Below, piece after piece: positions 1-10,268 of a DNA stretch of 64,000 nucleotides. The notes under the pieces were generated by a model. That model was not told where the DNA came from, searched no databases, and was given only the letters and a program-made list of their open reading frames with translations. Origin of the DNA: Spiroplasma endosymbiont of Poecilobothrus nobilitatus (lineage in GTDB: Bacteria; Bacillota_I; Bacilli_A; Mycoplasmatales; Mycoplasmataceae); NCBI RefSeq assembly GCF_964030655.1, contig NZ_OZ034915.1:744001-808000 (forward strand), written 5' to 3'. Position 1 is the first letter of the stretch, and each line of letters begins with the position of its first letter. The position numbers and the translations under genes are program-made.

Positions 1-2
1 AT

Positions 3-1379
3 AGTGTTTATGATAGTAATGAAACATTATATAACAAATTATATACGACACATTATGACGTGATGGTTCCAAGTGACTATATGGTTAATAAGTTAGCACA
101 AGAAGGACGTTTAGAAGAAAATGATTATCAAAAATTAAATGATGTTGATAAAAATTTCAACATTATTAAACCTAATCTAAATTATCATGGACAAGATGTC
201 AAAGAACGAACAATTGGGAATGAATATTTTAATTATTTAAATGTTGATGTAGCAACAGTACAAAAAACAAATCCAGAATTTTATCAAAATTGTATTGTTC
301 CTTCTACTTTGGATCCAACAACAGCAAAATGTTTTGATAAAAATTATGCGGCATCATTAGCTGATGGATTATTAAATGTTTTAAATAAAAATAAACTGAA
401 AGATGTTACTCAAAAAACAATTGTTAATTATAGTTTACCTTATTTTTGAGGAGAAGTATCACTTGTGATTAATCCAACAGAAAGTAACTTAAAATTTTTA
501 GATGAGATGTTTGCTAAAACAAATCAAAATTTACCAACAACAGCTCAAGGCAAATTTGGTTATCAACGCGCAGAGTGAGAACCTAGTATAAAACGCGATC
601 AAATTAAACTTAATGATGTTGAAAATAATAAGGTTATATCAAATGGAATTTCATGAGATATTTTATGACAAGCAGCCGCAGCAAATAAACGAGTTTTAAT
701 TAATAATGATCAACGAAATTTATTTATGTTAACTACTGAAAAAAATTATTTCAAACCAGCACCAACAATGCAAATGGAAGTTGATCATGGTTACAACGAA
801 TTAGCAACATTACTAAAACATAATAATGTTGCCTTAATGAATGATGAGTTAATCAATGCAGTTGGTGATGGACGTTTTGATTTTGCTTTTATGTATAATG
901 GTGATGCAATTTATGCTGATACATTATTTGCTAAGAGTCATGAAAAAGCGAGGGGAACAAAATTAATTATTACCCGCCCACGAGCAACAAAGGCGTGAAC
1001 ACCAGAAACAGTTGAAGGAACTAACATTTGAAGTGAAAATATGGTTTTATCAAAAAATGCTAGAAATCAGGAGTTAGCTTATAAATTTATGAATTTTATT
1101 ATTCAAAATTCATCAGCATTAACAGAAGAAGCTAATTATACTTCACCATATCAACAAGTAATGGATTATGAAAATAATTATAATTATTATAGTAATGGTC
1201 ATAATCAAGAATCTGGCGCAATGATTAATTATCAACATGATTATGTTCCTGCGGCGAAACTTAATGAGAAGGGAATGTATGTTGCTCAACCAGAAATGGC
1301 CGATAGACCATTTGAAATAACTGATTTAGATGGTTATATATTAAATAAATATAATATTTTAATTGCTGGGAAAAACTAA
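3..1379 (+). CDS. potD: polyamine ABC transporter substrate-binding domain (partial, 5' end outside window)
   Basis: The reading frame is open from the window edge and passes through several TGA (Trp) codons to TAA at 1377-1379. The visible part reads like the C-terminal two thirds of a PotD-type spermidine/putrescine-binding protein: a YDSNE...YDVMVPSDYM segment near the start, a Trp-Gly motif just after residue 148, and a late segment where predicted open-coil gives way to the closing helix pair. In mollicutes this domain is often fused to the PotC permease, so the missing 5' part may be a permease. It would bind polyamines at the outer membrane face for import by PotAB. No damage seen. Family call is confident; exact substrate is inferred. 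Confidence 0.85.
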
Positions 1380-1395
1380 TAATTATTTTAAAAAT

Positions 1396-1437
1396 AAAAA
1401 ATAGAAGTTAATTACTCCTATTTTTTTTATTTTTTAA
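1396..1437 (+). terminator. rho-independent terminator of potD operon
   Basis: A short stem (AAAAATAG/CTATTTTT with one internal mismatch) is followed by a T-rich tract directly after the potD stop codon. Confidence 0.65.
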
Positions 1438-1449
1438 CATTAAATTTTT

Positions 1450-2769
1450 TTAATTTTGTAGAAAACTCTTGATGAAATAAAAAAAATCATCAATATGATA
1501 ACTTTAAAAGAAAATTATATAAACTTTGATAGTAAGAAAAAAGTTGAGGTTTGTAAGTATAACAAACAAAATTAAATTTACTTTTTAATTAAGTAATGCA
1601 AAAAAAATGCTTAATATTAGGTTTTTAGTAAATTTATTTAATTTGTTTAGTTGTTTTTATTTATATTTTTTTGTAAAATATCAACTTTTGTAATGCTATC
1701 TAAACTTTTAATATTGTTATTTAACTTTTTTATACGTTAAAATATAATACCGATGATTGTTGGTTTGGTGTTAAACCTTTATGCTGGTATTTTAATTTTC
1801 AGAGATTTAAATAATTTTGAATGTTCGTGAAACCTAAGCCATGATGATGAATTAATGATTCTTTAAGATTTGATTGTAATTTACTAATTTTATTTAACTT
1901 CCGATAACTAGCATCAGGATTTGTACTAGTTTTAGTTTCTAATAAAATAGAATTTGTTTTTTTTGCTACTAATAAATATAATGGTTGCATGTCAGAAATA
2001 ATAATTGAATTTTCTTTGATTAATTGTTTATTAATATTTTCAATAATTCACTGTTTTTGTAATCGTTTTGTGTTGGTTCATTTAACATAAATATTATTAT
2101 TGCTATCAACAGCCATTTGAATACAACATTTAGTCTTGGTTGAAAATGAATCAAGATTAATTTTTCTTTTATCAAATTTATCTTTAAAATTACCTTTGTG
2201 GATTTCTTTAATAAATGTTTCGTCGATTTGAATTTGACCATTTAACGTTTTAAATTTTAATTGGGTGTTTTCTAATTGTTTTGATTTCATTATTTTTTGG
2301 CGATTATATCAAGCGGTTTTCGGTGATGTTTTAATAAAGCGGGAAATCATTTTACTATATTGGCCTAATAATGAAATTTGAATCAATAAATTTCACTGTT
2401 CATAATTTAAATGACTTCAATACGTAAAATGATCACGAAAAGCATCAAAACTAGCACGACATTTTTTGCATAAATATTTTTGTTTTCCTTCAGGATTATG
2501 ACGATTTTTAACACAATAAAAAGATTGACAATTAGGACATTTAATACCTTTATCCCTAAATTTTTTATCAATTTCATTTAAGCGTTTTTGTTTTTTAATT
2601 AATTCTGCTTCTTTTTTGACTTTTTCATGAAATTCTAAAAATTGATCATCTGTTAAACTATTTATTAATTCTTCAATTATTTTTCCCATTAATTATTAAC
2701 CTCTTATATTAAAAATATACCTAATTTTAGGTATATTTTATAAATATCAAGAGTTTTCTACAAAATTAA
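1450..2769 (-). mobile_element. IS1595-like insertion sequence, copy A (intact)
   Basis: About 1.32 kb bounded by inverted repeats TTAATTTTGTAGAAAACTC / GAGTTTTCTACAAAATTAA. The transposase end also carries an inner palindrome (ATACCTAAWWTTAGGTAT) just upstream of the gene. The same element recurs at 41463-42602 (broken) and 60182-61321 (intact). Here it cuts into a comEC remnant. No clear target duplication is visible. Confidence 0.85.
1730..2689 (-). CDS. IS1595-like (ISXO2-type) DDE transposase
   Basis: The protein is 319 aa when TGA is read as Trp. Residues ~45-80 form a zinc ribbon (CPNC ... CKKC). An HTH-like stretch follows, then an ISXO2-type catalytic core starting near QIDETF (first Asp) and including the IIISDMQPL segment (second Asp). 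It cuts and joins the element ends. The start ATG is preceded by GAGGTTAATAATTA. The reading frame is intact, so this copy could be active. The IS1595/IS1-like assignment rests on the zinc ribbon plus DDE layout. Confidence 0.8.
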
Positions 2770-2770
2770 A

Positions 2771-3290
2771 TGAATATTCTGCATTCTATCAATAATTTGT
2801 TATAGTTTGCAATCATATTTTACTAGTATTCATTATTCAATGACAATGTTAAATGTTGGTAATGGTCAAAAAATTGTTTTTCAGGACAAGCGCGCTTTAA
2901 AAACAGTTTTATATGATGTTGGTGTTAGCTATGGTCGTTCAAAACAATTAGTTAGTAATTATTTAAAATGAGCAGGTATTAATTGAATTTATGCTATTTT
3001 TATTTCGCATCAACATGATGATCATAATAATAATTTACCAACTGTAAAAAAATATTTTAATGTTAAACAGGTAATTCAAAATGATGCAAAATTGAGAACA
3101 TTTCAATTTGGAGGATTAGGATTTACTGTCTTGTATAAAACAATTAATGATGAAGATGAAAATAATAATAGTTTAGTGCTTTTGGTTAAAATAAATAAAT
3201 ATCAAATCTTATTAACAGGTGATATTAGTAAAAAAAATTGAAATAAATTTATTACAAGAAAAATTATATCCAATCACTTTGTTACAAAGT
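2771..3290 (+). pseudogene. comEC: comEC C-terminal fragment (metallo-beta-lactamase domain)
   Basis: The open frame contains MLNVGNGQKIVF, YDVGVSYG, the metal-binding motif SHQHDDHNNN and LLTGDIS. These are the hallmarks of the metallo-beta-lactamase-like domain at the C-terminus of the DNA-uptake channel ComEC/Rec2. The rest of the protein is absent: an IS1595 copy cuts it at the left and an IS3 composite at 3291. After LLTGDISKK the family-like sequence (EINLLQEKLYPI) continues in another frame, which suggests a one-base loss in the A-run at 3229-3238. It is not functional here. Confidence 0.75.
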
Positions 3291-3371
3291 TGGATAGGCT
3301 ACAATTATTAGGACCATAATTATATAGACTTCAAAATTAGATAAAATTATTAAGAAAGAAGGAATATAAAA

Positions 3372-4061
3372 ATGGGAAATAAAACTTCATACTCTGAAGA
3401 ATTTAAAAAACAAATTGTCATGCTATATAAAAATGGTAAAAGTTTTATTAATCTAGGGCAAGAATATAATTTACCAAAACCAACTATTTATAGTTGAGTT
3501 AAAAATTATAATAATTCTGGTTCATTTAAAGCAAAAGACAATCGCACACTAGAAGAAAATGAAATAATAACTTTACGAAAAGAACTTAAAGACTTGAAAA
3601 TGGAAAATGACATTTTAAAGCAAGCCGCACTGATAATGGCCAAAAAATAACAATAATTAATAACAACAAAACAAAATATTCAGTAAGAAAAATATGTAAG
3701 ATTTTAGGTTTATCAAAATCAACGTATTATTATCAAACTAATAAATGTATTAACAAGCAAGTTAATAATTATGAACAAGAAATTATCAGTGCCTTTAATA
3801 AAAGCCACAAAATTTATGGGGCTCGCAAAATTAAAGTTATTTTAAACAGAAAAGATATCATCTTATCGCGGCGAAAAATCAGATTCTTTATGATCAAAAA
3901 TAATTTGGTTTCTAAATACACCAAATTAAAATATCATAATCATAAAACAACAGTCAATAATGACCAAATTAATAATATTTTAAATCGTCAATTTAACAAC
4001 AAAAAACCTAATGAAGTTATTGCTAGTGATTTAACATATGTTCAAGTTGGCGCTAAATGAC
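3372..4061 (+). pseudogene. IS3 orfA plus truncated orfB
   Basis: OrfA (3372-3650, 92 aa) is intact: an HTH ([10 protein letters not shown]...[13 protein letters not shown]) and a leucine-zipper-like tail. OrfB lies in the -1 frame with no good start codon. It would be made by -1 slippage on the A-run in GCCAAAAAATAA near 3638. OrfB stops being IS-like at 4061, just before its first catalytic Asp region is complete, because the inverted copy begins there. Confidence 0.75.
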
Positions 4062-4090
4062 TGGAATGGCAACACTTTTTAGGACACTTT

Positions 4091-4938
4091 TTATATAGAC
4101 ATTTGTTTTCTAAAAGTAACTGGAGATAAATAATTTAAACTGCCATGAATTCGAATATTGTTATATCAATGCACAAAATCAAAAAGTTCGTATTTTAATT
4201 GTGTTAAATTTTTAAATTTTTTACCCTTAATAAATTCAGTTTTAAAAGTTTTGTAAGTTGCTTCAGCAACAGCATTATCATATGGGCAGCCTTTATTGCT
4301 TAATGATCTTTTAATATTAAAAGTTATTAAAATTTCATCAATGATTTTATTTTTAAACTCATTACCACGATCAGTATGAAATAGAGTTATTTGATTTAAT
4401 GGTCGTGTTATTTTATGAAAAGCTTGTTAGACCAGTTCGGCTGTTTTATTCGGCCCAGCACTATAACCAATTATTTCACGATTAAACAAGTCAATTAATA
4501 AACAAATATAATGTCATTTAGCGCCAACTTGAACATATGTTAAATCACTAGCAATAACTTCATTAGGTTTTTTGTTGTTAAATTGACGATTTAAAATATT
4601 ATTAATTTGGTCATTATTGACTGTTGTTTTATGATTATGATATTTTAATTTGGTGTATTTAGAAACCAAATTATTTTTGATCATAAAGAATCTGATTTTT
4701 CGCCGCGATAAGATGATATCTTTTCTGTTTAAAATAACTTTAATTTTGCGAGCCCCATAAATTTTGTGGCTTTTATTAAAGGCACTGATAATTTCTTGTT
4801 CATAATTATTAACTTGCTTGTTAATACATTTATTAGTTTGATAATAATACGTTGATTTTGATAAACCTAAAATCTTACATATTTTTCTTACTGAATATTT
4901 TGTTTTGTTGTTATTAATTATTGTTATTTTTTGGCCAT
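4091..4938 (-). pseudogene. IS3 (IS150-like) orfB with nonsense codon
   Basis: This is the integrase-core transposase subunit, with SDLTYVQVGAKW, FHTDRGNEF and AVAETTYKTFK giving the DDE triad. It lies in the -1 frame relative to orfA. A TAA at 4427-4429 replaces CAA (Gln) found in the other copies, splitting the core between the first and second Asp. Confidence 0.75.
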
Positions 4939-5202
4939 TATCAGTGCGGCTTGCTTTAAAATGTCATTTTCCATTTTCAAGTCTTTAAGTTCTTTTCGTA
5001 AAGTTATTATTTCATTTTCTTCTAGTGTGCGATTGTCTTTTGCTTTAAATGAACCAGAATTATTATAATTTTTAACTCAACTATAAATAGTTGGTTTTGG
5101 TAAATTATATTCTTGCCCTAGATTAATAAAACTTTTACCATTTTTATATAGCATGACAATTTGTTTTTTAAATTCTTCAGAGTATGAAGTTTTATTTCCC
5201 AT
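4924..5202 (-). CDS. IS3 orfA
   Basis: This is the 92-aa HTH protein of the full-length inverted copy, almost identical to 3372-3650. ATG is preceded by GAAAGAAGGAATATAAAA. It binds the IS ends and supplies the N-terminus of the OrfAB frameshift product, but the partner orfB is broken here. Confidence 0.75.
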
Positions 5203-5298
5203 TTTTATATTCCTTCTTTCTTAATAATTTTATCTAATTTTGAAGTCTATATAATTATGGTCCTAATAATTGTAGCCTATCCAAAATGAGGTGAATTA

Positions 5299-6381
5299 AT
5301 GAAGTATATTGTTAATGATTTTAATTTAAGTGATTTACAGGAAAAATTGCAAGATTTTTTAAGTAAAAATTGTCAAAATAAATATTATAAAAGAATAAAA
5401 AAGAAAATATTTGCATATATTAATTTATGTAAGGAGTTTTTTCTTAAAAATAAGTTGTTATTAAAAGATTTGATTAAAAAATATTTTAAAAATAAATTTT
5501 CAACTTTTTATTACTGAGCAAATAAAATTTTACTTGCATATGCAAATAATAATTTTGAAAATTTATTATTAAAATCAACAGTTCATAATAATATTAATTA
5601 TCAATATAGTGATGTTCGTGAAAATATTTGTGATTTATATTTTGAATATTCTGATAAACACGCTGGTGGTGTTTTATCTTTGTATTATAATTTAAAAAAA
5701 GGAATTCATGGCGAAGAATTAAAAAATAAAGCACCCAAAAATTTAAAAACATTTTTTCGTTGACTTAAAAAAGATAAGCGTTGATTAAAAATAAAAAATA
5801 AAATTAAAGAAATTAAAAGACAACATCCAAGATATGAAGTCAAAGAATTAGGATTAATACAAATGGATGATAAATATTTTATGCCAAGTAAATTTCCGGT
5901 TGATAAAAAGTATTATGTTTATGATTTTATTTATGAAAGAATAAGAGGGGCATTGGGTTATATTTATGAAAAATTAAGCACTGGGAATGCTATTGATGCT
6001 GTTAAAAGAGCAATCAGTGATTTTAAAAAAATATTTGGCATTAAAATAACACGAATTAGAACTGATAACGGTTCTGAATTTATTAATAGTCATCGTAATA
6101 ATCAAAAAAGTACTGTTAAAGAAACTACTTTTACTCAATTTTTAACAGATAAAGATATTTTGCATCAAACAACACCGGTTCGTTCTCCGCAGTCAAACGG
6201 TAAAATTGAAAGATTTCATCAAAATTATAATAAGTTATTTATATTTGATGAAAAAATATTGGATGCAGTTGGTTTACAAAATAAATTAAATGATTACTAT
6301 TACTTTTATAATTTTGAAAAAGTTCATAAATCTTTAAATTTTCAGACACCATTTGAATTTTTAAATAATTTAACTAAATAA
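5299..6381 (+). CDS. DDE integrase-core transposase
   Basis: The protein is 360 aa with TGA as Trp. The N-terminal half is basic and helical. The C-terminal half is an rve-type integrase core: LIQMDDKYF (first Asp), IRTDNGSEF (second Asp), SNGKIERFHQNY (Glu), then an FQTPFEFL tail. The start ATG has GAGGTGAATTA upstream. It belongs to an IS other than the IS3 and IS1595 types in this window. Its own left end seems to have been lost to the IS3 composite, which ends at 5283. I could not see matching terminal repeats. Confidence 0.75.
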
Positions 6382-6547
6382 TTTAAAATTTATAAAGTTT
6401 TATTTAAACTATTTTTTTAGTGTACCAATTTTATAATTTTTATTTATATATTTATCATTTTTAATAATGTTTTTATATTTTAAATTATATATTTTATTAT
6501 TTTTTCTTGTTTTATTGCAATCTCCAAAATGTTTGTGGTATACTACA

Positions 6548-6649
6548 ATTTGTTATATTTTTGTCCTTTTTTTGCCATATAAAAATGCACCCCCTATAAA
6601 AATTTAACAAAATCTTTTTTTATTTTACTTACTTTTTAGGGTGCAGTCT
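6548..6649 (-). mobile_element. left-end remnant of the 45.7-kb-type IS3 element
   Basis: Read on the minus strand, this matches almost base for base the left end of the element at 45694: AGACTGCACCC, a TAAGTAAAATAAAA tract, GGGGGTGCATTTTTATATGG and the first codons of its orfA. Homology ends abruptly at 6548. The stretch 6382-6547 between it and the transposase holds nothing I recognise. Confidence 0.75.
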
Positions 6650-6675
6650 TGGGTGTTCACTTTTTACTAGTTTAT

Positions 6676-6995
6676 TTATTTTGATAATAAATCATGCTTA
6701 TTAGGTAATGATTCTGAATTTGGCAGCGCTTCTTCCTTTGGATTATTGTCCTTTTTTAATAATTCTGGACGGCAATTTTTGTAACTTAATTTGACATTTT
6801 TTTAACGGGGTCAAAATCAAGAACTTCTACTTCAACATTGTCACCAACATTAACAAATTCTCGAATATCTCGAACAAAGAAATCATAAAATTCACTAATA
6901 TGAATTAAACCGGCTGCATCTTTTAATTCACAAAAAGCACCGAACGGTGTGATATTTGTTATTTTAACAATAACCTTGCTTTTTTTATCATACAT
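6676..6995 (-). pseudogene. S1 RNA-binding domain protein, frameshifted
   Basis: Residues 1-66 form an S1 (OB-fold) domain: KVIVKITNITPFGAFCEL...GLIHISEF...VGDNVEVEVLDFD, like YugI/general stress protein 13. After VKK the frame ends. With one extra A in the A7 run near 6799 it continues as KLSYKNCRPELLKK... to a stop at 6676. Either the gene is broken by a homopolymer slip or this is a sequencing error. The intact form would be about 105 aa. Confidence 0.7.
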
Positions 6996-7182
6996 AATAT
7001 TTTTTGCTCTTTTTCATAACATTATTATATTATTAAAATGCTAAAAATGATTTGCTATTTTAAAAATTTTGTTAAATTTTTTAAAATATCAAAAATTATC
7101 ATTTTAAACAGTTCCTACCAATATTATTAATTAGTTTAGAGAATAAAATATGATAAAATAAAACGAGAAAGGAACGATAATC

Positions 7183-7785
7183 ATGGTAAATAAAGTATTA
7201 GTAATTTATGGAACGGTTAGTCCTAATGAAAAATCATATTCAAAAGCTTTAGCAGCTCGTTTTCTTAAATATTATCAAGCAGCAAATGCAAACGATGAAA
7301 TTATTCATTTAGATTTAAACGAAACCCCAATGGCCCTTAAAACACTTACGCGTGATAATTTTGGCACTTATTTTAATGCAGAGGATGCTGATGTTTATAT
7401 TAACCAATTAAAAGAAGTACAAAAAGTTATTGTTGTATGTCCAATGAACAACTTTAATGTTTCTGGATTAATGAAAAATTACTTAGATCATGTGTTAGTT
7501 GCAGATAAAACATTTTCATATAAATATGCAAAAAAAGGCAATGCAATCGGGTTATTGCCACATTTAAAAGTACAAATTTTAACAACCCAAGGAGCTCCTT
7601 TTGGTTGATATCCATGGGGAAATCACACCGAATATTTAAAAGGAACATGAGAATTTGTTGGTGCTACTGTTAATAAACCAATTCTTGTTGCAGGAACAAA
7701 AGTTACTCCAACCAATGTCCTAAGTCCAGATGAGTTAATTGACCAATATGATGAAGAAATTCAGAAAGTTGTTAAAACATTTTAA
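7183..7785 (+). CDS. azoR: FMN-dependent NADH-azoreductase (flavodoxin-fold quinone reductase)
   Basis: The protein is 200 aa, the usual AzoR/AcpD length. It has a flavodoxin-like fold: VLVIYGTVSP at the N-terminus, VVCPMNNFNVSGLMKNYLDHV (FMN-binding PMxNF...P/S region) and TQGAPFGWYPWG in the NADH/FMN loop. It reduces quinones and azo compounds in the cytoplasm with NADH. ATG follows GAGAAAGGAACG. It stands alone with its own terminator. Confidence 0.85.
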
Positions 7786-7799
7786 TTAACAAAAATAAT

Positions 7800-7828
7800 A
7801 AAAACTCAACAAATGTTGAGTTTTTATT
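7800..7828 (+). terminator. rho-independent terminator of azoR
   Basis: A perfect stem AAAAACTCAAC/GTTGAGTTTTT with loop AAAT, followed by T-rich sequence. Confidence 0.85.
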
Positions 7829-7962
7829 TGCTTATTAATGTTTGTACTAATAAATTATGATAAACTTAATAAGTATATGATTTTAAAACTAATTTTAAAA
7901 TAAATTACTTTAATTATTATTTATTAAATAATAATTAAAAACAATATTGAAAGAAAATCGAA

Positions 7963-8070
7963 ATGAAAAGAATCGAATTTATTAATAATTTAAAAGAAAT
8001 AATAAACTTAGAAGAACTATCAGACATTAAAAATTTTTATAATGAATTGTTTAATGGGTGGATGGGTTAA
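7963..8070 (+). pseudogene. N-terminal gene fragment, DUF1700/HAAS-like
   Basis: A 35-codon open frame begins MKRIEFINNLKEIINLEELS...FYNELF, which resembles the start of HAAS/DUF1700 membrane proteins. It is cut by insertion-sequence DNA at about 8058, where the terminal GWMG is read into the element. It is too short to be sure. Confidence 0.4.
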
Positions 8071-8178
8071 GATAAATTGGACAACAATAATGTAGAGTAA
8101 ATATTTATAATCAAACTACAATGGAGGTGTAATTATGGCAAAGAATCATTATACTGATGAATTTAAGCAACAAATTGC
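8058..8178 (+). mobile_element. left end of another IS3-like element with orfA start
   Basis: A GGATGGGTTAAGATAAATTGG end is followed by an untranslated leader, an SD (GGAGGTG) and an orfA start at 8135 (MAKNHYTDEFKQQIA). This is a typical IS3-family HTH N-terminus. It is cut at 8178 by the palindromic element at 8179. Confidence 0.6.
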
Positions 8179-8268
8179 TTTAATTTTGTAGAAAACTCTT
8201 GATATTTATAAAATATACCTAAAATTAGGTATATTTTATAAATATCAAGAGTTTTCTACAAAATTAAA
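8179..8268. repeat. 90-bp near-perfect palindrome built from IS1595-like left ends (MITE-like)
   Basis: Both ends are the IS1595-like left terminal repeat, and the centre is its inner ACCTAAAATTAGGT palindrome. The whole element equals its own reverse complement apart from the central AAAA/TTTT choice. It carries no gene and sits in an IS3 orfA. It could be moved in trans by the intact transposases at 1730 or 60263. Confidence 0.8.
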
Positions 8269-8494
8269 GTCATCTGATAATTCATTACAAAAATTATGGT
8301 CGTATAAAAAATTATAGGGTAACTTATATAATTTAAGAAATTAGAACACTTTAAGCATTCCACTTACAATATTATTTTAAATCAAACTATTTTATTGTCA
8401 ATATTTATCTCTTATATTTTTCATTTTTATTATTTTTACACACTGAAAAATAATTTTTATTTAACTTACACTTTTAAAATTAATGAATTAAAAA
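8269..8494. other. intergenic; C-terminal remnant similar to the segment at 40453-40584
   Basis: On the plus strand 8279-8323 encodes NYGRIKNYRVTYII then a stop. This resembles DNFGRINKSRVKI at 40453 on the minus strand, so two related gene ends flank the prophage in inverted orientation. The remainder is AT-rich with no gene I can support. Confidence 0.4.
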
Positions 8495-9811
8495 CTAAAT
8501 ACTTAAATTTTGAACTTTAAGAACTTCAACTAAATTATTTTTATTAATTACAATATTTTTCATTTCTTTATTATTTTTCATATTTGTTTCACTATTAGTT
8601 TTAATCATTGAAGCAGTTAATAAATTATTAAAAGTTAATTTATTATAAATTTTACCTCCTCTTCCTTTAACACTTTTTGCTTTCGAAATATCACCTTCCA
8701 TATGACAACCAATATTATTATTGGGGAGAATTTGATTACAAATACCTTTTTCATTATTTTTAATATATTTAATTGTTTTTAATAAATAACTTCGTTTATT
8801 TCCAACAATATATGGCAAAAGAGAATTTAATAAATCTAATAATTCATCATATTTACCATTATAAAAATAGTATTTTGCTACATTATATTTTATTTCTTGC
8901 ATTTTATTTCTTTTTCGATATGATCATAAATGTTCAAATTTTTTAATTAAATGATACTTATCTAAACTTACATCAAGAATATTATTTTTAAATTCTTTCG
9001 CAATAGCATTAGCGATAGTTTCGATATAATTTGCACCATCACCTAGAACTAAAATCTTTGTATCTTTTTTAATATTATAACTATGCATTGCTTCAATAAC
9101 TTTATTTGTAAATAGCTTAATATTAGTTAAATTTTTAATTTTATGTGGAATATTATTCATTTCAAAAACACCTTTTTTATTTTCAATTACTGGTCTTTTT
9201 TCAGTTGATTTTTCCTTATTGAACCCAGTATGTATACTAGAAATTAATATATGTTCTTTTAATTTTTCTTTGGTTTTATCATCTCGCATAGTTTGAAATG
9301 TACCATCCGCTTGAACATATATAGTATCTCCAGTAATATCTATTTTATTGCTTTGATTAATATGAATATAGTCAATTTTATCTAAATCAACATTTTTATA
9401 AATATTTGATATTGTCATATTACTAACTTTTGAATCTGTAACTGTATCTATAACATCACGATATCTTTTTCCATCCCCCATAAATGATAATATTTTTTCT
9501 CGCAATGAATTTTCTGTTCTTTGTCATTTTTTAATTCCCAAATATTCGTCTAACAAAAAAACATATACATTTCTTTTTAAAATTTCATCAAAATAATAAT
9601 ATCTTCTTCGTGGAATAGTTACACTGCATCTTTTTGTTATTATAGTTTTATTTCTTTTTTCTTTTATTTTATATTTTTGATATTCTGGATTTTCTTTTGT
9701 CATTTTAAACAATTTATCATCTGTTTCAATTAATTTTTTAGTAATATCTTCAACATATTTTTTATCATTTTCTTCTTCAGCATCTTTAAAAAAATCGATA
9801 TTTGTAATCAT
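8495..9811 (-). CDS. UPF0236 / Mbov_0401-family transposase-like protein
   Basis: The protein is 438 aa with TGA as Trp, the usual length of this family, which is associated with ICEs and mobile DNA in mollicutes. The N-terminal third is basic and coiled. The core has YVQADGTFQTM, ILVLGDGANYI and NIGCHMEGDISKAKSVKGRGG, giving acidic residues in DDE-like order. ATG follows GAAGGTGGAAATG. A broken relative is at 52365-53032. It sits at the left edge of the prophage and may be a separate mobile unit. Confidence 0.75.
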
Positions 9812-9891
9812 TTAGCATTTCCACCTTCTAATTATTATCAAATAATACTCACACACTAACTCTACTTTAAATATTTGTCAAGGTTAGTAAT

Positions 9892-9919
9892 AAAAAAACA
9901 AGATTAATAATAATCTTGT
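9892..9919 (-). terminator. rho-independent terminator closing the small RNA
   Basis: Read on the minus strand: perfect stem ACAAGATTA/TAATCTTGT with a four-base loop, followed by seven Ts. Confidence 0.8.
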
Positions 9920-10035
9920 AATAGATAGGAGGGTGGCGATAGCTAAATATTATTAACTATCTTAATTTTTATTAAAACAAACGGCTATGGTTATCGCCGC
10001 CTATATCAAATTATATATGCTTTTTTTCTGTCATA

Positions 10036-10137
10036 TTACTTACTTAATCTAGCAAGGATTTTGTATATATAGGTAATTAATACCCACTTTCGCAGGACTT
10101 TATGCCAACCAGTTTCAAGAAACTTTTTAATTTCCAT
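10036..10137 (-). CDS. 33-aa hydrophobic small ORF inside the candidate RNA
   Basis: MEIKKFLETGWHK is followed by a hydrophobic stretch (WVLITYIYKIL) and a basic end. Trp is encoded by TGG rather than TGA. There is no clear SD. The shape is that of a small membrane peptide, but translation is uncertain. Confidence 0.25.
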   Translation of the reverse strand: MEIKKFLETGWHKVLRKWVLITYIYKILARLSK

Positions 10138-10175
10138 TCAACAAATAGGACTACATCTTTGAATCTTGTTTTATA

Positions 10176-10204
10176 TAGATACTGTCATTAAAATATAATG
10201 TCAA
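10176..10204 (-). promoter_or_regulatory. phage-type sigma70 promoter, site 1
   Basis: Minus strand: TTGACA, a 17-nt spacer, TATCTA. The spacer shares TATATTTTAATGAC with the sites at 20025-20053 and, in part, 33824-33852 and 31369-31397. It reads into the structured RNA. Confidence 0.65.
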
Positions 10205-10268
10205 ATAAATAATTAAAATAATCTACCGTTATTAAGTTTTTTAAACGCTATGGAGGTTAATATATAAA

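Larger units (their letters stand above)
3291..5283. mobile_element. chimeric inverted IS3 composite, copy 1 (~1.99 kb)
   Basis: A truncated plus-strand IS3 copy (3291-4061) is fused to a full-length minus-strand copy (4062-5283). As a result both outer ends are the left IS end (TGGATAGGCTACAATTATTA). The same chimera, with the same junction in opposite orientation, is at 53033-55024. A simple single copy is at 47518-48739. No target duplication is obvious. Confidence 0.85.
9892..10168 (-). ncRNA. candidate structured RNA at the prophage edge
   Basis: A minus-strand promoter at 10176-10204 and a strong terminator at 9892-9919 frame about 275 nt with no long ORF. Two arms, 9984-10007 and 9924-9943, pair through GGCGATA/TATCGCC and flanking GATA/TATC, about 40 nt apart. 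GTTTC/GAAAC forms another small hairpin. A 33-codon ORF (10036-10137) lies in the 5' half. It may be a regulatory RNA, or a peptide-encoding RNA as in type I toxin-antitoxin loci. I do not recognise the family. Confidence 0.5.

Noticed and set aside
1450..2769. Target-site duplication of IS1595-like copy A
   Set aside because: Flanking bases do not match over any convincing length.
5299..6381. Phage integrase for the prophage
   Set aside because: It has an rve-type core like IS transposases and lies beyond azoR and IS debris, away from the prophage edge. A role is possible but unsupported.
9924..10007. tracrRNA, SRP RNA or 6S RNA as the identity of the structured RNA
   Set aside because: Lacks the SRP GGAAGCAG-type loop and any repeat/anti-repeat partner. 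The 6S-like rod is only partly met. Left as unknown.
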